A stretch of 60,000 nucleotides of DNA. Origin: Symsagittifera roscoffensis (Eukaryota; Xenacoelomorpha; Acoela; Convolutidae). Location: NCBI RefSeq assembly GCF_963678635.1, contig NC_087066.1, forward strand, positions 49,783,581-49,843,580. Direction: 5' to 3'. The translations under genes were made by a program, and so were the position numbers. Below the pieces are notes generated by a model, which had not been told where the DNA came from, searched no databases, and saw only the letters and a program-made list of their open reading frames with translations. This document shows positions 12,395 to 22,715 of this stretch, one piece after another. Every line of letters starts with the position of its first letter. Within the stretch, counting starts at the first letter, position 1.

Positions 12395-13590
12395 TCAAAA
12401 CCTTCTTCTCATCGCACGTACAGTGTCCAGAATGCCTCGATTGTTTTCTAGCACATTCTGTCTAAGAACTACGTTGACTTCTCTCTTTCGTTTTTCGGCT
12501 AAATTCAATTCTCTTACCAGGTAATCGTGGATGTTCGCGATCATCGGTGGGCTCAGCTCGAAAGCGTCCATGCCCAATGCTGCTACTCGAGGAGTTAAGT
12601 GCAACCACTTGTCTGTCTCCGGTTTCATTCGCAAAACCATAGCTTCCAAGTGATTTTTCGTTTCTTTGGCGTTCTGCCTCTTTCGCTTTTCTACTTCATC
12701 AACTTCTATTCCTCTGAACCACAGGTCATTAGAAGTCTCCACTATCATTTGATGATCATCGTCATTTCCAGGTTTCAATTTGAGCTGCATGCTGAAATTG
12801 GACAGTTCCAATCCCAACACCAATCCCAACACAGGCAAGTGTAATGAATGATCTTTCAATCCTCTCATTGCGTTTTCTATATCTGACCATACTGCATGTA
12901 ATTCTGACCTCAGAGGTCTCAGATTCTTCGCCTCTACTTTGCTACCTAGGGCAGGTCTGATCACATCATTATTTCCTTCTGAGAGGAGCGCAATCATTGC
13001 ATACACAAATTTCAATCCGCCCAGGAAGTGCTCATATCCCGGGGATAACACAAATAATGGCTTCTGGGTTATATTCTGGAACCAGCCTTCTTTCAACATG
13101 TTCATCATCTCACCTATGGACTCCAGAACGTCTTTGATTGCTGGCCCTACAGCAGCTTCTGCTGCTCCTGGCTCTCTGAGTCTGCTCAGGTCACCTCTGC
13201 TGTGTAAGTGATCGTTGATGGCGGTAAAACCGATCGTTATCGGGTTCATTTCGGTTCGGTCTGTCGTTGAACCCCCATTGCCATTGATGTGGATGGCATC
13301 CAATCCAGGTCGGTTCCAGCCAACATTATCACGTCGGGCCAGAACATGGACTTGGAGGTGTTCACAAAGTCCGAGCTCGCAATCACTAGTATCTTCGCCT
13401 TTCTCATCTCTGCGTTGTCGTAGACAGCGAAAATGGTCTCGTATATTCTGAATCTCAATTCACCATATCGCTCTACATCACTTTCTTGTGTTACTTGCTT
13501 CGGATGAGCTCTCTTCATCACATGAGCTGGAGGCGCTCGTACTTGTTTAGATAACTTCACATGTTGCCCAGTGGGTGCTCGCCTTGTCAA
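12395..13590 (-). pseudogene. Large unrecognised domain of the retroelement extension, copy A
   Basis: A 114-codon frame (13590-13246) and a 302-codon frame (13303-12395) overlap out of phase. The longer frame opens with TTG, not ATG, and its first residues (DAIHINGN) continue the sense of the first frame (AGTDLDW), so this is one coding unit broken by a frameshift near 13300 and not two genes. It is followed by a helical, charged C-terminal part rich in Lys, Arg and Glu (around VEKRKRQNAKETKNHLEA). It lies directly after the SGNH-like piece. It has the longest open frame in the retroelement, which suggests fairly recent activity. No family is recognised with confidence. Copies: 17270-18213, 53190-54385, 58065-59008. 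Confidence 0.6.
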
Positions 13591-13639
13591 GAAACTCCTC
13601 AGTCATTCCTCTCTGGTTTGCTCACCGTGATTCTTCCTT

Positions 13640-14404
13640 ACATCTTGCAATGATGCTCTGGTATTCACTGGACCCATGGTGTTGTCTGAGGGCAGTCCCT
13701 CAAGGTCAGCCAACCGTAATGCTGTCGTAGAGCTGAAGTTGAATTCTGCCGCAGATACCAGTCCACTCCTACGATCGACTACAAACCAATTACAGTCAGT
13801 CTCGCGCCATTCAGCAGTCTGATTGAATCAGCTGCAATTCTTAGTGTCTGAAGGTTCAATTTCATCAAATCCTGCTTGTAAACGAGCCAGGGGGATGTTA
13901 TCCATCTTGACCACATCAGGGAACTTCCATCTGGAGGTCACTCTTCCCTTGAAGTGCCTAATGTTGTATCAGTCGTCTGATTGACTGGTCAGATCATTCG
14001 TCCAGCATTGCGACCTGCCATTTTACGCAGTATGTTGTTCGACCTCACGAAATTTTTATTGTGTCATTTAGCCTTGGCTGACTGTGTTCTTGCGTTCATC
14101 GCTATAGCGTAGACTGTCACTACTGCTCACTGAAACTTTTGCCACACTGCAGTAAACAAGAACACCAGCATTACTTCCCATTGTCTGAGCTTCTAGACAG
14201 CTCATTGGAGGCTATAAGAATCTTGACGTCCGCGATTCTGCCCGGGATCATCAACTCAACCATTTGATACAGCTGGGCTACTGTTGCACCTCCGAATGCC
14301 ATCACCCTAAAGATCCACGGAGTTTTTGAGTTCTGCAAAACTCTCACTAGACTATCGCCCAATGTCAAATGTGACGTTCCAAGGGGTGGTTGCTGCATTT
14401 TCAT
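13640..14404 (-). pseudogene. SGNH/GDSL-hydrolase-like domain, copy A, internally deleted
   Basis: The frame 14404-14171 starts with ATG and contains a GDSL block (GDSLVRVL, at 14359-14348 for the GDSL) followed by GGATVAQLY and, after a hydrophobic strand, ILIASNELSRS. Spacing and order fit SGNH-hydrolase blocks I, II and III: nucleophile Ser in GDSL, Gly in block II, Asn in the GxN motif (here A-S-N, with the Gly replaced). The frame ends at 14171. Compared with copy B, about 285 bases are missing between this piece and 13980; they include block V with the usual Asp-x-x-His. Remaining residues to 13640 show the proline/arginine-rich linker in broken form. SGNH enzymes are esterases/lipases; activity here is most unlikely. 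Confidence 0.62.
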
Positions 14405-14413
14405 TGCTGGACT

Positions 14414-15332
14414 TCAACTTGATCTATTGAAACATGCTCGCATCTCCGTATCCGCGACTCCCGTGAAGCTGTTATTGGTCTGATTATTCATCTGTACGTC
14501 TAGCACACGCAATACTTTCTGCATCGGCGTCTCCCTGATCTTTATAGTGGAGGTTTTTCCTGACTTCATCGTCGTAGTAGCTGCTGTCTCCTTTACCACT
14601 TCTGAGGAAAGCTTTACTCTGCCGGTATCATCAAGGGTTCTATAGGGTGCAAAGACCCCGGAACTTGGCACGCTCCTGTTGGCCAAGAGTCGACCAGCTT
14701 TTTAACCACTGGAAAACCCAAGGTGTCGCTTGGGTCCGGTATTGTCACTCTAACGGGTCCTGTTAGAACTTTCACCGTTGTTTGACTCAGTTCACGAGGC
14801 ATCAGAAGCTCCATCGGCCGAGATTGCTCCTTATATTCCTGCCTCAAGCGTTCTATCTCTTTTCCTGGCGTTTTAAATCAGACCATAAATAGTCAGTTCC
14901 ACATATCTCACAAGGTTTTTCTCACTCGGTCCAGGTCGTTTCTTTTTTCGCTCAGATCTTCCATGGTTTCATTCGTCTGCACTTCTTCTTCTACTCCGGC
15001 TCTCTTGGCGGGCGCTGCAGCTTTCAACTTTGAGTTAGAAGAGGCAACCTCGCTTCTCATTTTTGGTGAATAGCTTGATAGGTACTCCTCAAGCCGGGCC
15101 TAGGCCTATTTGAGAGAAGCATCTCTCCAGGCTGGTACGTCCTCGTGGTACCCACTCCGGGTTCATGCGCCAAGTCGCATTCTGAGAGAGCTCCAGTTCT
15201 CCATCTCAAAACAAGCTGACTTTGGCGGTCCAATATTCCTTGCTCGCCCCATGCTGCCATCCGCAAGACTTCCGTGAGGCGGTCCCCACGGTTGTCTTTC
15301 CCTAGAATGTTCGTCAGAGCAGCCGCCAACAT
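14414..15332 (-). pseudogene. Retroelement extension segment before the SGNH-like domain, copy A
   Basis: Minus-strand frames 15332-15057, 14847-14614 and 14686-14414 make a chain of protein-like pieces joined by stops and frameshifts. The middle piece is rich in Pro, Ser, Thr and Val (ETPMQKVLRV is at the C-terminal end) and resembles a linker. In copy B the matching chain (20381-20139, 19897-19577, 19564-19379) has an extra 60 or so bases, so copy A carries a small deletion near 14700. I recognise no domain in this segment. Confidence 0.45.
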
Positions 15333-15459
15333 GACTACCTCTAGATCATTGTGGGCCTAGTCTCTTTCCAGTTGCCTACGTTAGAGCTCGTCTATGACTG
15401 GCCCTATGTAGAACTCGGCCATATCCATCAACTCGTTGTTCATTCTGGTTCGTTTCGCT

Positions 15460-15789
15460 CATTGAATTCTATAATTTATTTTCGCAATAGGTTGAACTTT
15501 AATGATTAAATTAATCAATCATGATTAGAAACAAGGTCACGACTGTCACATTTGTCAACATTGCTCCAAATTCATAATAAAAAGTATTCAAAAACAGTCA
15601 AATAAAAAGATTTAATGAGCAGTCAGATAAAAATTCAATAAAATCTAAAAATTTGATTTTGATTCAAGAGTGGACACTCCACTCTATTGATTTATTCTTA
15701 GAATTATTGTTTGGGCATTCGTGGTAATCAACCCTTCTAAACACAAGATCCTAATGACATAACATCATAACACATAATATATCCTATTT
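15460..15789. other. AT-rich spacer, no gene seen
   Basis: About 330 bases of AT-rich sequence with many stops in all frames lie between two coding remnants of the retroelement extension. It is present in copy A and in the right-hand duplicate (56261-56583) but missing from copy B, where 20441 runs straight into short tandem repeats. It could be an insertion or a leftover noncoding piece. No promoter, RNA gene or terminal repeat is supported. Confidence 0.5.
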
Positions 15790-16360
15790 TCAATCTAATT
15801 TGAAATAATACTTCTTATGTAGACACGCTTCTATCTTGGTATCCGAAAAGATTACATGTATCAGCGCATATAGCTCCCGAGGATGCAATCTTCCTCTGTT
15901 TGGGTCACACACCGGAAGCAAATGTTCTTTCACTCCCCTCTCCAGCAAGAAGTCTCTTAATCTCTTAAGGAACAAAATCAAATCTTCAGTGTCCACGTGC
16001 TGCTTCTCCGTCGCCCTCGTCACCAAGAAGCATAATTACTGCTACAACCCCATTCCTGGTCTTTGCTTCCATAAAAACTTTATGTTTTTGTACTCTCTGC
16101 TAAAATCTGCTGCTAGTGCTGTTCTAAAAATCATACCCGCGGTGATAGCTATCGCACATGTCCTGTCCTTAAGTATAAAATCGCTGTCTGTTAGTTTTAA
16201 TCTACTTGAAATTTCACTTGGCAGGTTTAAATATGACTCTGCTACTCTCCCTATGTCTGGATCCTTAGGCCTTCATCTGTTTCTGCTTCTAAGTCACCTA
16301 TTTCTCCTGCGATTTCAATTTTTTTTTAAAAATATTATTCAGTGTGGGTAAGTTCTACCC
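15790..16360 (-). pseudogene. Retroelement extension remnant with LLPVCDPNRG segment
   Basis: Read on the minus strand, 16350-16050 gives a protein-like stretch with hydrophobic and charged residues (LNLPSEISSRLKLTDSDF, then CAIAITAGMIFRTAL). After a frameshift near 16030 it continues in the 78-codon frame 16026-15790, which has an amphipathic helix pattern (LILFLKRLRDFLLERG) and LLPVCDPNRGRLHP. The first half is repeated at 20775-21062, where the second half is missing. It sits between the post-integrase region and the next extension segment. I recognise no family. Confidence 0.4.
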
Positions 16361-16427
16361 CCTCTCCCTGGACAAAACATCCATCGCATACCGGATATTA
16401 AACTTTGGTTGAACGCAGGAATGAACA

Positions 16428-17339
16428 ATGGCCCTTCCTGGGCTGCCCAGGAAGGATCTTGTTTGTCATTCCTTATGTATTTCATGCTCTCGCGGTCCAC
16501 GTCCTGAAACGTCACACTGGTTTACTTGGGGTCTGATGTCATTTCATTCAACCACTCCAAGACGCGCAGGTTTGTCAATTCTTGTAAGTAAGACTGCTGC
16601 TGTTCGTCGTCAAATTCCACGTCGGGCTTAGTCCGACCGTCGATCCATTCTGTGTCTTGGTCAAAGACAATGTCTACATCCTGTGACACAGTTATCTCCT
16701 CTAGACCAACTGAGTTTTCTACTATCTTTTTCAGGTCTGTCCTGTCCACTACGAAGTTGTCTCCGTAAGGCTTATACGTCTGCATCGAAAAAAGTAGATC
16801 CGGTTCGATGTTCTTGGGAACCTCTATATGCTCGGGGTTTTCCCAGTCCTCCTCTGCATAGGGTTAGGTTTCTTCATCCGCTTTAATTATTCCATTAGGA
16901 CCCAGGTTCAATGGCGGACTTGTTTCTTATTCCAGTGCCTCATTCCCGTCGTTCTTTTCCCTGATGCCTTTCTCATTGACTTCGCAAGCAGGATCCATCA
17001 TCAATTATTCGCACTCCTTCATGTCTTCAGATATATTACGTCTTCTGTGGATGGATTACGTGGTTTGATGTTTTGGTACTCAGTCTGTAAAAACTTCCCT
17101 CCTGATGCACTTCCGTTATCATGAACGGTCCCCTCCATTTCTTCAGGAGTTTCTTCGTTCCTTTCGCTGAAAAACTCACACGTAGTCTCCTACTGAGTAA
17201 ATTTTTGCACCAGCTGCTCTCTAATCAAACTTTTTCCTCTGCCTCGCCTGAGCTTGTTGCGTATTGCGTCTACAAAAGTCGTTTAGCTCCTGTTGACGTC
17301 TTATCACATCTCTTACAGAGACTTTCATACTCCGGGTAG
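16428..17339 (-). pseudogene. Post-integrase region and start of extension, copy A
   Basis: From 17339 downwards the minus strand gives VRDVIRRQQELNDLCRR, a helical segment typical of the integrase C-terminal side of Ty3/gypsy pol, then a broken acidic stretch, then the 87-codon frame 16785-16522 (DNFVVDRTDLKKIV, acidic, ending LRVLEWLNEMTSDPK), then DVDRESMKYI to about 16428. The 17339 boundary is a rearrangement: upstream integrase sequence is absent and the large-domain sequence of copy B abuts it. The intact order is seen at 22071-21055. The acidic stretch may be a tether or linker; function unknown. Confidence 0.5.
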
Positions 17340-18213
17340 AACCACAGGTCATTAGAAATCTCCACTATCATTTGATGATCATCGTCAATTCCAGGTTTCA
17401 ATTTGAGCTGCATGATGAAAATAGACAGTTCCAATCCCAACACCAATCCCAACCCAGGCAAGTGTAATGAATGATCTTTCAATCTTCTCAAGGCGTTTTA
17501 TATATCTGACCATACTGCATGTAATTCTGACCTCAGAGGTCTCAGATTCTTCGCCTCTACTTTGCTACCTAGGGCAGGTCTGATCACATCATTATTTCCT
17601 TCTGAGAGGAGCGCAATCATTGCATACACAAATTTCAATCCGCCCAGGAAGTGCTCATATCCCGGGGATAACACAAATAATGGCTTCTGGGTTATATTCT
17701 GGAACCAGCCTTCTTTCAACATGTTCATCATCTCACCTATGGACTCCAGAACGTCTTTGATTGCTGGCCCTACAGCAGCTTCTGCTGCTCCTGGCTCTCT
17801 GAGTCTGCTCAGGTCACCTCTGCTGTGTAAGTGATCGTTGATGGCGGTAAAACCGATCGTTATCGGGTTCATTTCGGTTCGGTCTGTCCTTGAACCCCAA
17901 TTGCCATTGATGTGGATGGCATCCAATCCAGGTCGGTTCCAGCCAACATTATCACGTCGGGCCAGAACAAGGACCTGGAGGTGTTCACAAAGCCCGAGCT
18001 CGCAATCACTAGTATTTTCGCCTTTCTCATCTCTGCGTTGTCGTAGACAGCGAAGATGGTCTCGTCTATTCTGAATCTCAATTCACAATATCGTTCTACA
18101 TCAATTTCTTGTGTTACTTGCTTCGGATGAGCTCTCTTCTTCACATGAGCTGGAGGCGCTCGCACTTGTTTAAATATCTTCACATGATGCCCAGTGGGTG
18201 CTCGCCTTGTCAA
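17270..18213 (-). pseudogene. Large unrecognised domain of extension, copy B, truncated
   Basis: Frames 18213-17869, 17926-17498 and 17491-17340 reproduce the first two thirds of the 13590-12395 domain with about 97 percent identity by eye. A stop or frameshift near 17495 separates the last two. At 17339 the homology stops and post-integrase sequence of copy A begins, so the C-terminal part of the domain is lost in this copy. As in copy A, the 17926 frame opens at TTG inside continuous coding sequence. Confidence 0.6.
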
Positions 18214-18720
18214 AAAACTCCTTATTCATTCCTCTCTGGTTTGCTCACCGTGATTCTTCCTTACATCTTGCAATGATGCTCTGGTATTCACAGGACCCAT
18301 GGTGTTGTCTGAGGGCAGTCCCTCAAGGTCAGCCAACCGTAATGCTGTCGTAGAGCTGATGTTGATTTCTGCCGCTATCTACCAGTCCACCCCTACGATC
18401 GACTACAAACCAATTACAGAGAGTCTCGCGCCAATCAGCAGTCTGATTGAATCACCTGCAAATCTTAGTGTCTGAAGGTTCAATTTCATCAAATCCTGCT
18501 TGTAAACGAGCCAAGGGGATGTTATCCATCTTGACCACATCAGGGAACTTCCATCCGGAGGTCTCTCTTCCCTGGAAGTGCCTAATGTTGTATCCGTCGT
18601 CTGATTGACTGGTCCCGATCTTCGTCGGGGATGAATAATCCTTTTTGCTAGTGCTTCACCCAGTCGATCCAATACGTCTCACCTCTCTTCTTACTCACTC
18701 GAGCTCTGTATTACTTGCGG
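18214..18720 (-). pseudogene. Pro/Arg-rich linker between SGNH-like and large domain, copy B
   Basis: The 89-codon frame 18672-18403 starts MDRLGEALAKRIIHPRRR and continues SGPVNQTTDTTLGTSREER, a low-complexity basic/Thr-Ser stretch typical of a disordered linker. It is followed by MWSRWITSPWLVYKQDL, with aromatic and charged residues. Downstream of 18403 the frame shifts and leads to the large domain. The corresponding part of copy A is shorter by the ~285 base deletion. In the right-hand duplicate (59083-59472) a frame of 129 codons is open because a small insertion changes the phase. Confidence 0.5.
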
Positions 18721-18779
18721 CACGGCTGGGACTGATCTTAAGCGTGTCTCCAGATTAGGCGGCACAAAGGTTTAAATCG

Positions 18780-19369
18780 CCGGCAAGTTAGTCGCTTCCT
18801 CCATTCTTCAGCTCCAATTCGTCTAATAGTTCCTGGAAGACATGTTTCATCCAAAGTTGTCATTTTATACTGTCGAATGGTCTTCCGTCATTGGTGAATT
18901 TGTCTCAATCCAGAGCCCTGAACTCGTGCTCCAAGTCCAATAAGATCATTCGTCCAGCATTGCGACCTGCCATTTTACGCAGTATGTTGTTCGACCTCAC
19001 GGCTTTTTCATTGCGTCTTCTAGCCTTGGCTGACTGTGTTCTTGCGTTCATCGCTATAGCGTAGACTGTCACTACTGCTCACTGAAACTTTTGCCACACT
19101 GAAGTAAACAAGAACACCAGCATTACTTCCCATTGAGCTTGTTCTGGGTCTGAGCTTCTAGACACCTCATTGGTGGCTATAAGATTCTTGACGTCCGCGA
19201 TTCTGTCCGGGCTCATCAACTCAACCATTCGATACAGCTGGGCTACTGTTGCACCTCCGAATGCCATCACCCTTAAGAACCACGGAGTTTTCGAGTTCTG
19301 CAAAACTCTCACTAGACTATCGCCCAATGTCAAATGTGACGTTCCAAGGGGTGGCTGCTGCATTTTCAT
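18780..19369 (-). pseudogene. SGNH/GDSL-hydrolase-like domain, copy B
   Basis: This is the fuller copy. Frame 19369-19079 holds block I (GDSL at 19324-19313), block II (GGATVAQLYRM) and block III (LIATNEVSRS, with the Asn kept and the Gly replaced by Ala), then a helix ending WEVMLVFLFTSVWQKFQ and a stop. After a frameshift the strand continues through NAGRMILLDLEHEFRALD to block V at about 18889-18872 (DGRPFD), where the usual His of D-x-x-H is replaced. Then follows an acidic C-terminal helix. Order and spacing of the four blocks support an SGNH fold. It is embedded in the extension of a gypsy-class element. Catalysis is not expected. Confidence 0.68.
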
Positions 19370-19378
19370 TGCTGGACT

Positions 19379-20381
19379 TCAACTTGATCTATTGAAACAT
19401 GTTCGCATCTCCGTATCCGCGACTCCCGTGAAGCTGTTCTTGGTCTGATTATTCATCTGTACGTCTAGCACACGCAATACATTCTTCATCGGCGTCTCCC
19501 TGATCTTTCTAGTGGAGGTTTTTCCTGACTTCATCGTCGTAGCAGCTGCTGTCTTCTTTACCACTTCTGAGGAAAGCTATACTCTGCCGGTATCATCAAT
19601 GGTTCTATAGGGTGCAGTCACCCCGGAACTTGGCACGCTCCTGTTGGCCAGGAGTCGACCAGCGGCTTCCACCAGGTTTTTCAATTTTTTAACCACTGGA
19701 AAACCCAAGGTGTCGCTTGGGTCCGGTATTGTCACTCTAACGGGTCCTGTTGGAACTTTCATCGTTGTTTGACTCAGTTCACGAGACATCAGAAGCTCCA
19801 ACGGCGATTGCCCAAGGGAAACGCTTCCTGCAGGTAACGGTCTTTTTGTCTTTGTTATCGCCAATTGTTCAGATTGCTCCTTATATTCCAGCCTCAAGCG
19901 TTCTATCTCTTTTCCTTGCGTTTTAAATCAGACCATAAATAGTCTCTTCCACATATCTCACAAGGTTTTTCTCACTCGGTCCAGGTCGTCTCTTTTTTCG
20001 CTCAGATCTTCCATGGTTTCATTCGTCTGGACTTCTTCTTCTACTCCGGCTCTCTTGGCGGGCGCTGCAGCTTTCAACTTTGAGTTAGACGAGGCAACCT
20101 CGCCTCTCATTTTTGGTGAATAGCTTGATGTGTACTCTTCAAGCCGGGCCTAGACCTATTTGAGAGAAGCATCTCTCCAGGCTGGTAGTCCTCGTGGTAC
20201 CCACTCCGGGTTCATGCGCCAAGTCGCATTCTGAGAGAGCTCCAGTTCTCCATCTCAAAACAAGCTGACTTTGGCGGTCCAACTTTCCTTGCTCGCCCCA
20301 TGCTGCCATCCGCAAGACTTCCCTGAGGCGGTCCCCACGGTTGTCTTTCCCTAGAATGTTCGTCAGGGCAGCCGCCAACAT
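19379..20381 (-). pseudogene. Retroelement extension segment before the SGNH-like domain, copy B
   Basis: Minus-strand pieces 20381-20139 (MLAAALTNILGKDNRGDRL at the start), 19897-19577 and 19564-19379 correspond to 15332-14414 of copy A. The 106-codon piece 19897-19577 preserves about 60 bases lost in copy A. Between 20139 and 19900 the frame is broken but remains protein-like (Glu/Lys-rich). Upstream, 20440 joins directly to short tandem repeats in place of the AT-rich spacer of copy A. No domain recognised. Confidence 0.45.
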
Positions 20382-20450
20382 GACTACCTCTAGATCATTG
20401 TGGGCGTAGTCTCTTTCCAGTTGCCTACGTTAGAGCTCGTCTGTCTTTCT

Positions 20451-20554
20451 CAGGTCTGTCCTGTCCACTACGAAGTTGTCTCCGTAAGGCTTATACGCTT
20501 TTCAGGTCTGTCCTGTCCACTACGAAGTTGTCTCCGTAAGGCTTATACGTTTTT
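20451..20554. repeat. 52-base direct tandem duplication
   Basis: The stretch starting 'caggtctgtcctgtccacta' occurs at 20451 and again at 20503. The same stretch occurs singly at about 21465, 16734 and 57529, as part of the acidic post-integrase region. The tandem pair lies at the junction where copy B lacks the AT-rich spacer, so it looks like a local repair or slippage product at a deletion/fusion point. Confidence 0.9.
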
Positions 20555-21062
20555 GCGGGTCTTGCCCTGTCACTTTGTTGTGTCTGCATCGAAAAGGGTA
20601 GATCCGGTTCGATGTTCTTGGGAACCTCTATCTGCTCGGGGTTTTCCCAGTCCTCCTCTGCATAGGGTTAGGTTTCTTCATCCGCTTTAATTATTCCATT
20701 AGGACCCAGGTTCAATGGCGGACTTGTTTCTTATTCCAGTGCCTCATTCCCGTCGTTCTTTTCCCTGATTCCGGGTCTTTGCTTCCATAAAAACTTTATG
20801 TTTTTGTACTCTCTGCTAAAATTTGCTGCTAGTGCTGTTCTAAAAATCATACCCGCGGTGATAGCTATCGCACATGTCCTGTCCTTAAGTATAAAATCGC
20901 TGTCTGTTAGTTTTAATCTACTTGAAATTTCACTTGGCAGGTTTAAATATGACTCTGCTACTCTCCCTATGTCTGGATCCTTAGACCTTCATCTGTTTCT
21001 GCTTCTAAGTCACCTATTTCTCCTGCGATTTCAATTTTTTTTAAAAAATATTATTCAGTGTG
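20555..21062 (-). pseudogene. Fused extension remnants in copy B
   Basis: 20555-20770 repeats part of the acidic post-integrase region (the copy also found at 21510-21690), and 20775-21062 repeats the first half of the remnant at 16350-16050. They are joined at about 20772 by 'ccctgattccgggtctttg', a fusion not seen elsewhere. So a piece of the post-integrase region has been duplicated out of order. All frames are broken. Confidence 0.5.
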
Positions 21063-22071
21063 GGTAAGTTCTACCCCCTCCCCTGGACAAAACATCCATC
21101 GAAGTACTCGTCGATCGCATACCGGATATTAAACTTTGGTTGAACGCAGGAATGAACAATGGCCCTTCCTGGGCTGCCCATGAAGGATCTTGTTTGTCAT
21201 TCCTTATGTATTTCATGCTCTCGCGGTCCACGTCCTGAAACGTCACACTGGTTTACTTGGGGTCTGATGTCATTTCATTCAACCACTCCAAGACGCGCAG
21301 GTTTGTCAATTCTTGTAAGTAAGACTGCTGCTGTTCGTCGTCAAATTCCACGTCGGGCTTAGACCGACCGTCGATCCATTCTCTGTCTTGGTCAAAAACA
21401 ATGTCTACATCCTGTGACACAGTTATCTCCTCTAGACCAACTGAGTTTTCTACTATCTTTTTCAGGTCTGTCCTGTCCACTACGAAGTTGTCTCCGTAAG
21501 GCTTATACGTCTGCATCGAAAAAAGTAGATCCGGTTCGATGTTCTTGGGAACCTCTATCTGCACGGGGTTTTCCCAGTCCTCCTCTGCATAGGTTTAGGT
21601 TTCTTCATCCGCTTTAATTATTCCATTAGGACCCAGGTTCAATGGCGGACTTGTTTCTTATTCCAGTGCCTCATTCCCGTCGTTCTTTTCCCTGATGCCT
21701 TTCTCATTGACTTCGCAAGCAGGGTCCATCATCAATTAATCGCACTCCTTCATGTCTTCAGATATACACCAGTCTTCTGTGGATGGATTACGTGGTTTGA
21801 TGTTTTGGTACTCAGTCTGTAAAAACTTCCCTCCTGATGCACTTCCGTTATCATGAACGGTCCCCTCCATTTCTTCAGGAGTTTCTTTGTTCCTTTCGCT
21901 GAAAAACTCACAAGTAGTCTCCTACTGAGTAAACTTTTGCACCAGCTGCTCTATTATCAAACTTTTTCCTCTGCCTCGCCTGAGCTTGTTGCATATTGCG
22001 TCTACATAAGTCGTTTAGCTCCTGTTGACGTCTTATCACATCTCTTACAGAGACTTTCATACTACGGGTAA
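21055..22071 (-). pseudogene. Integrase C-terminal side and acidic post-integrase region, copy B
   Basis: Following the integrase core, the minus strand reads VRDVIRRQQELNDLCRR (about 22050-22000), then a basic/aromatic stretch with VYSVGDYL, which resembles the small beta-barrel seen at the integrase C-terminus of Ty3/gypsy pol. A broken acidic region follows, then 21564-21253 (103 codons, QIEVPKNIEPDL to LRVLEWLNEMTSDPK) and 21246-21055 (DVDRESMKYIRNDKQDPSW). The continuity here shows that the extension follows the integrase without a separate promoter or start, i.e. as a polyprotein tail, although stops now break it. Confidence 0.55.
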
Positions 22072-22690
22072 AAAAGTCAAGGGCAAAGTCTTTTCAGGCC
22101 CAGCAAACATCATATGCGGACTAATTCCTGTGGTGGAATTGGTGGAATGTTGCGTATTGTTGTAAGTTCCGATTACTTGTGGCAAATACCTGTCCCAATC
22201 AGTCATGTATCGAGAACGATAAACCCTCAACATCGAAACCAGAGAACGATTTTGTCTTTCCACTAAGCCATTCGTCTAGAGGTGATACGTTGTAGAATGA
22301 GCCTGCGCTACCTGAGAATGTCTCATGAGCTCCTTAGTAAGCTCCCCCACAAAAGCAATTCCATTGTCTGATTGGAATGTCATCGGGAAACCTTGTCTGT
22401 CTATACCATTATTGATCAGGTGATCGCAAATCTCCTAGGCTGAGCCAGTTATGCTGGGTAGGCCTCTACATACTTTGTCAAGTAGTCTATCATCATTAAG
22501 ACCCGAGTGTAGCCACTGTCTGTCATACAAATCTTCTTGTCCGATGGGCACCACTTCATTAAACTCGGATGACTCGATTGACTGTAATGGGAATCGCAAT
22601 TTCCTAGGAGCTTTCACCTGTTGGCAACCACTTTTCTCATGCCTTCTTCATTCCAGGCCATTCCTCTGGTGTACTTTATGGATTCTTTGA
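22057..22690 (-). pseudogene. Ty3/gypsy-class integrase catalytic core
   Basis: The minus strand from 22690 gives WPGMKK (the segment after a zinc-binding domain), then TDSGYTRVLMMIDYLTKY with the first catalytic Asp, then TFQSDNGIAF with the second, then THL-stop-TNGLVERQNRS with the catalytic Glu, and ends GTYNNTQHSTNSTTGISPHM. D,D-E spacing fits the retroviral integrase superfamily. Only 22263-22057 is open for more than 60 codons; elsewhere stops (one just before TNGLVERQ, near 22275) and frameshifts break it. The core inserts element cDNA into chromosomes. It is single-copy in this window. Confidence 0.82.
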
Positions 22691-22715
22691 TAGCCTATCT
22701 GATCATGTGACTTGA

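Larger units (their letters stand above)
11602..19205. repeat. Left copy of a >7.6 kb direct duplication (partner 52397-60000)
   Basis: From 'tgtcgtaaggtctcaaaatc' at 11602 the sequence is repeated almost base for base from 52397 to the end of the window, with a constant offset of about 40795 bases. Only scattered differences are seen (for example, cagacaatcgcgg against cagacaatcacgg, one A fewer near 56428, small insertions near 59163 and 59232). The duplicate contains both internal partial copies of the retroelement extension, including their private deletion and junction, so it was copied as one block or is an assembly duplicate. Identity looks above 99 percent by eye. Confidence 0.95.

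Noticed and set aside
12599-13451. Plus-strand frames of 78-90 codons over the large domain
   Set aside because: They are antisense to the long minus-strand coding unit; the repeated occurrence merely follows the DNA repeat.
15836-16351. 171-codon plus-strand frame (and its 188-codon relative at 56630-57196)
   Set aside because: The opposite strand carries retroelement reading frames through the same bases, and the extra length in the right copy is due only to a change in a T run.
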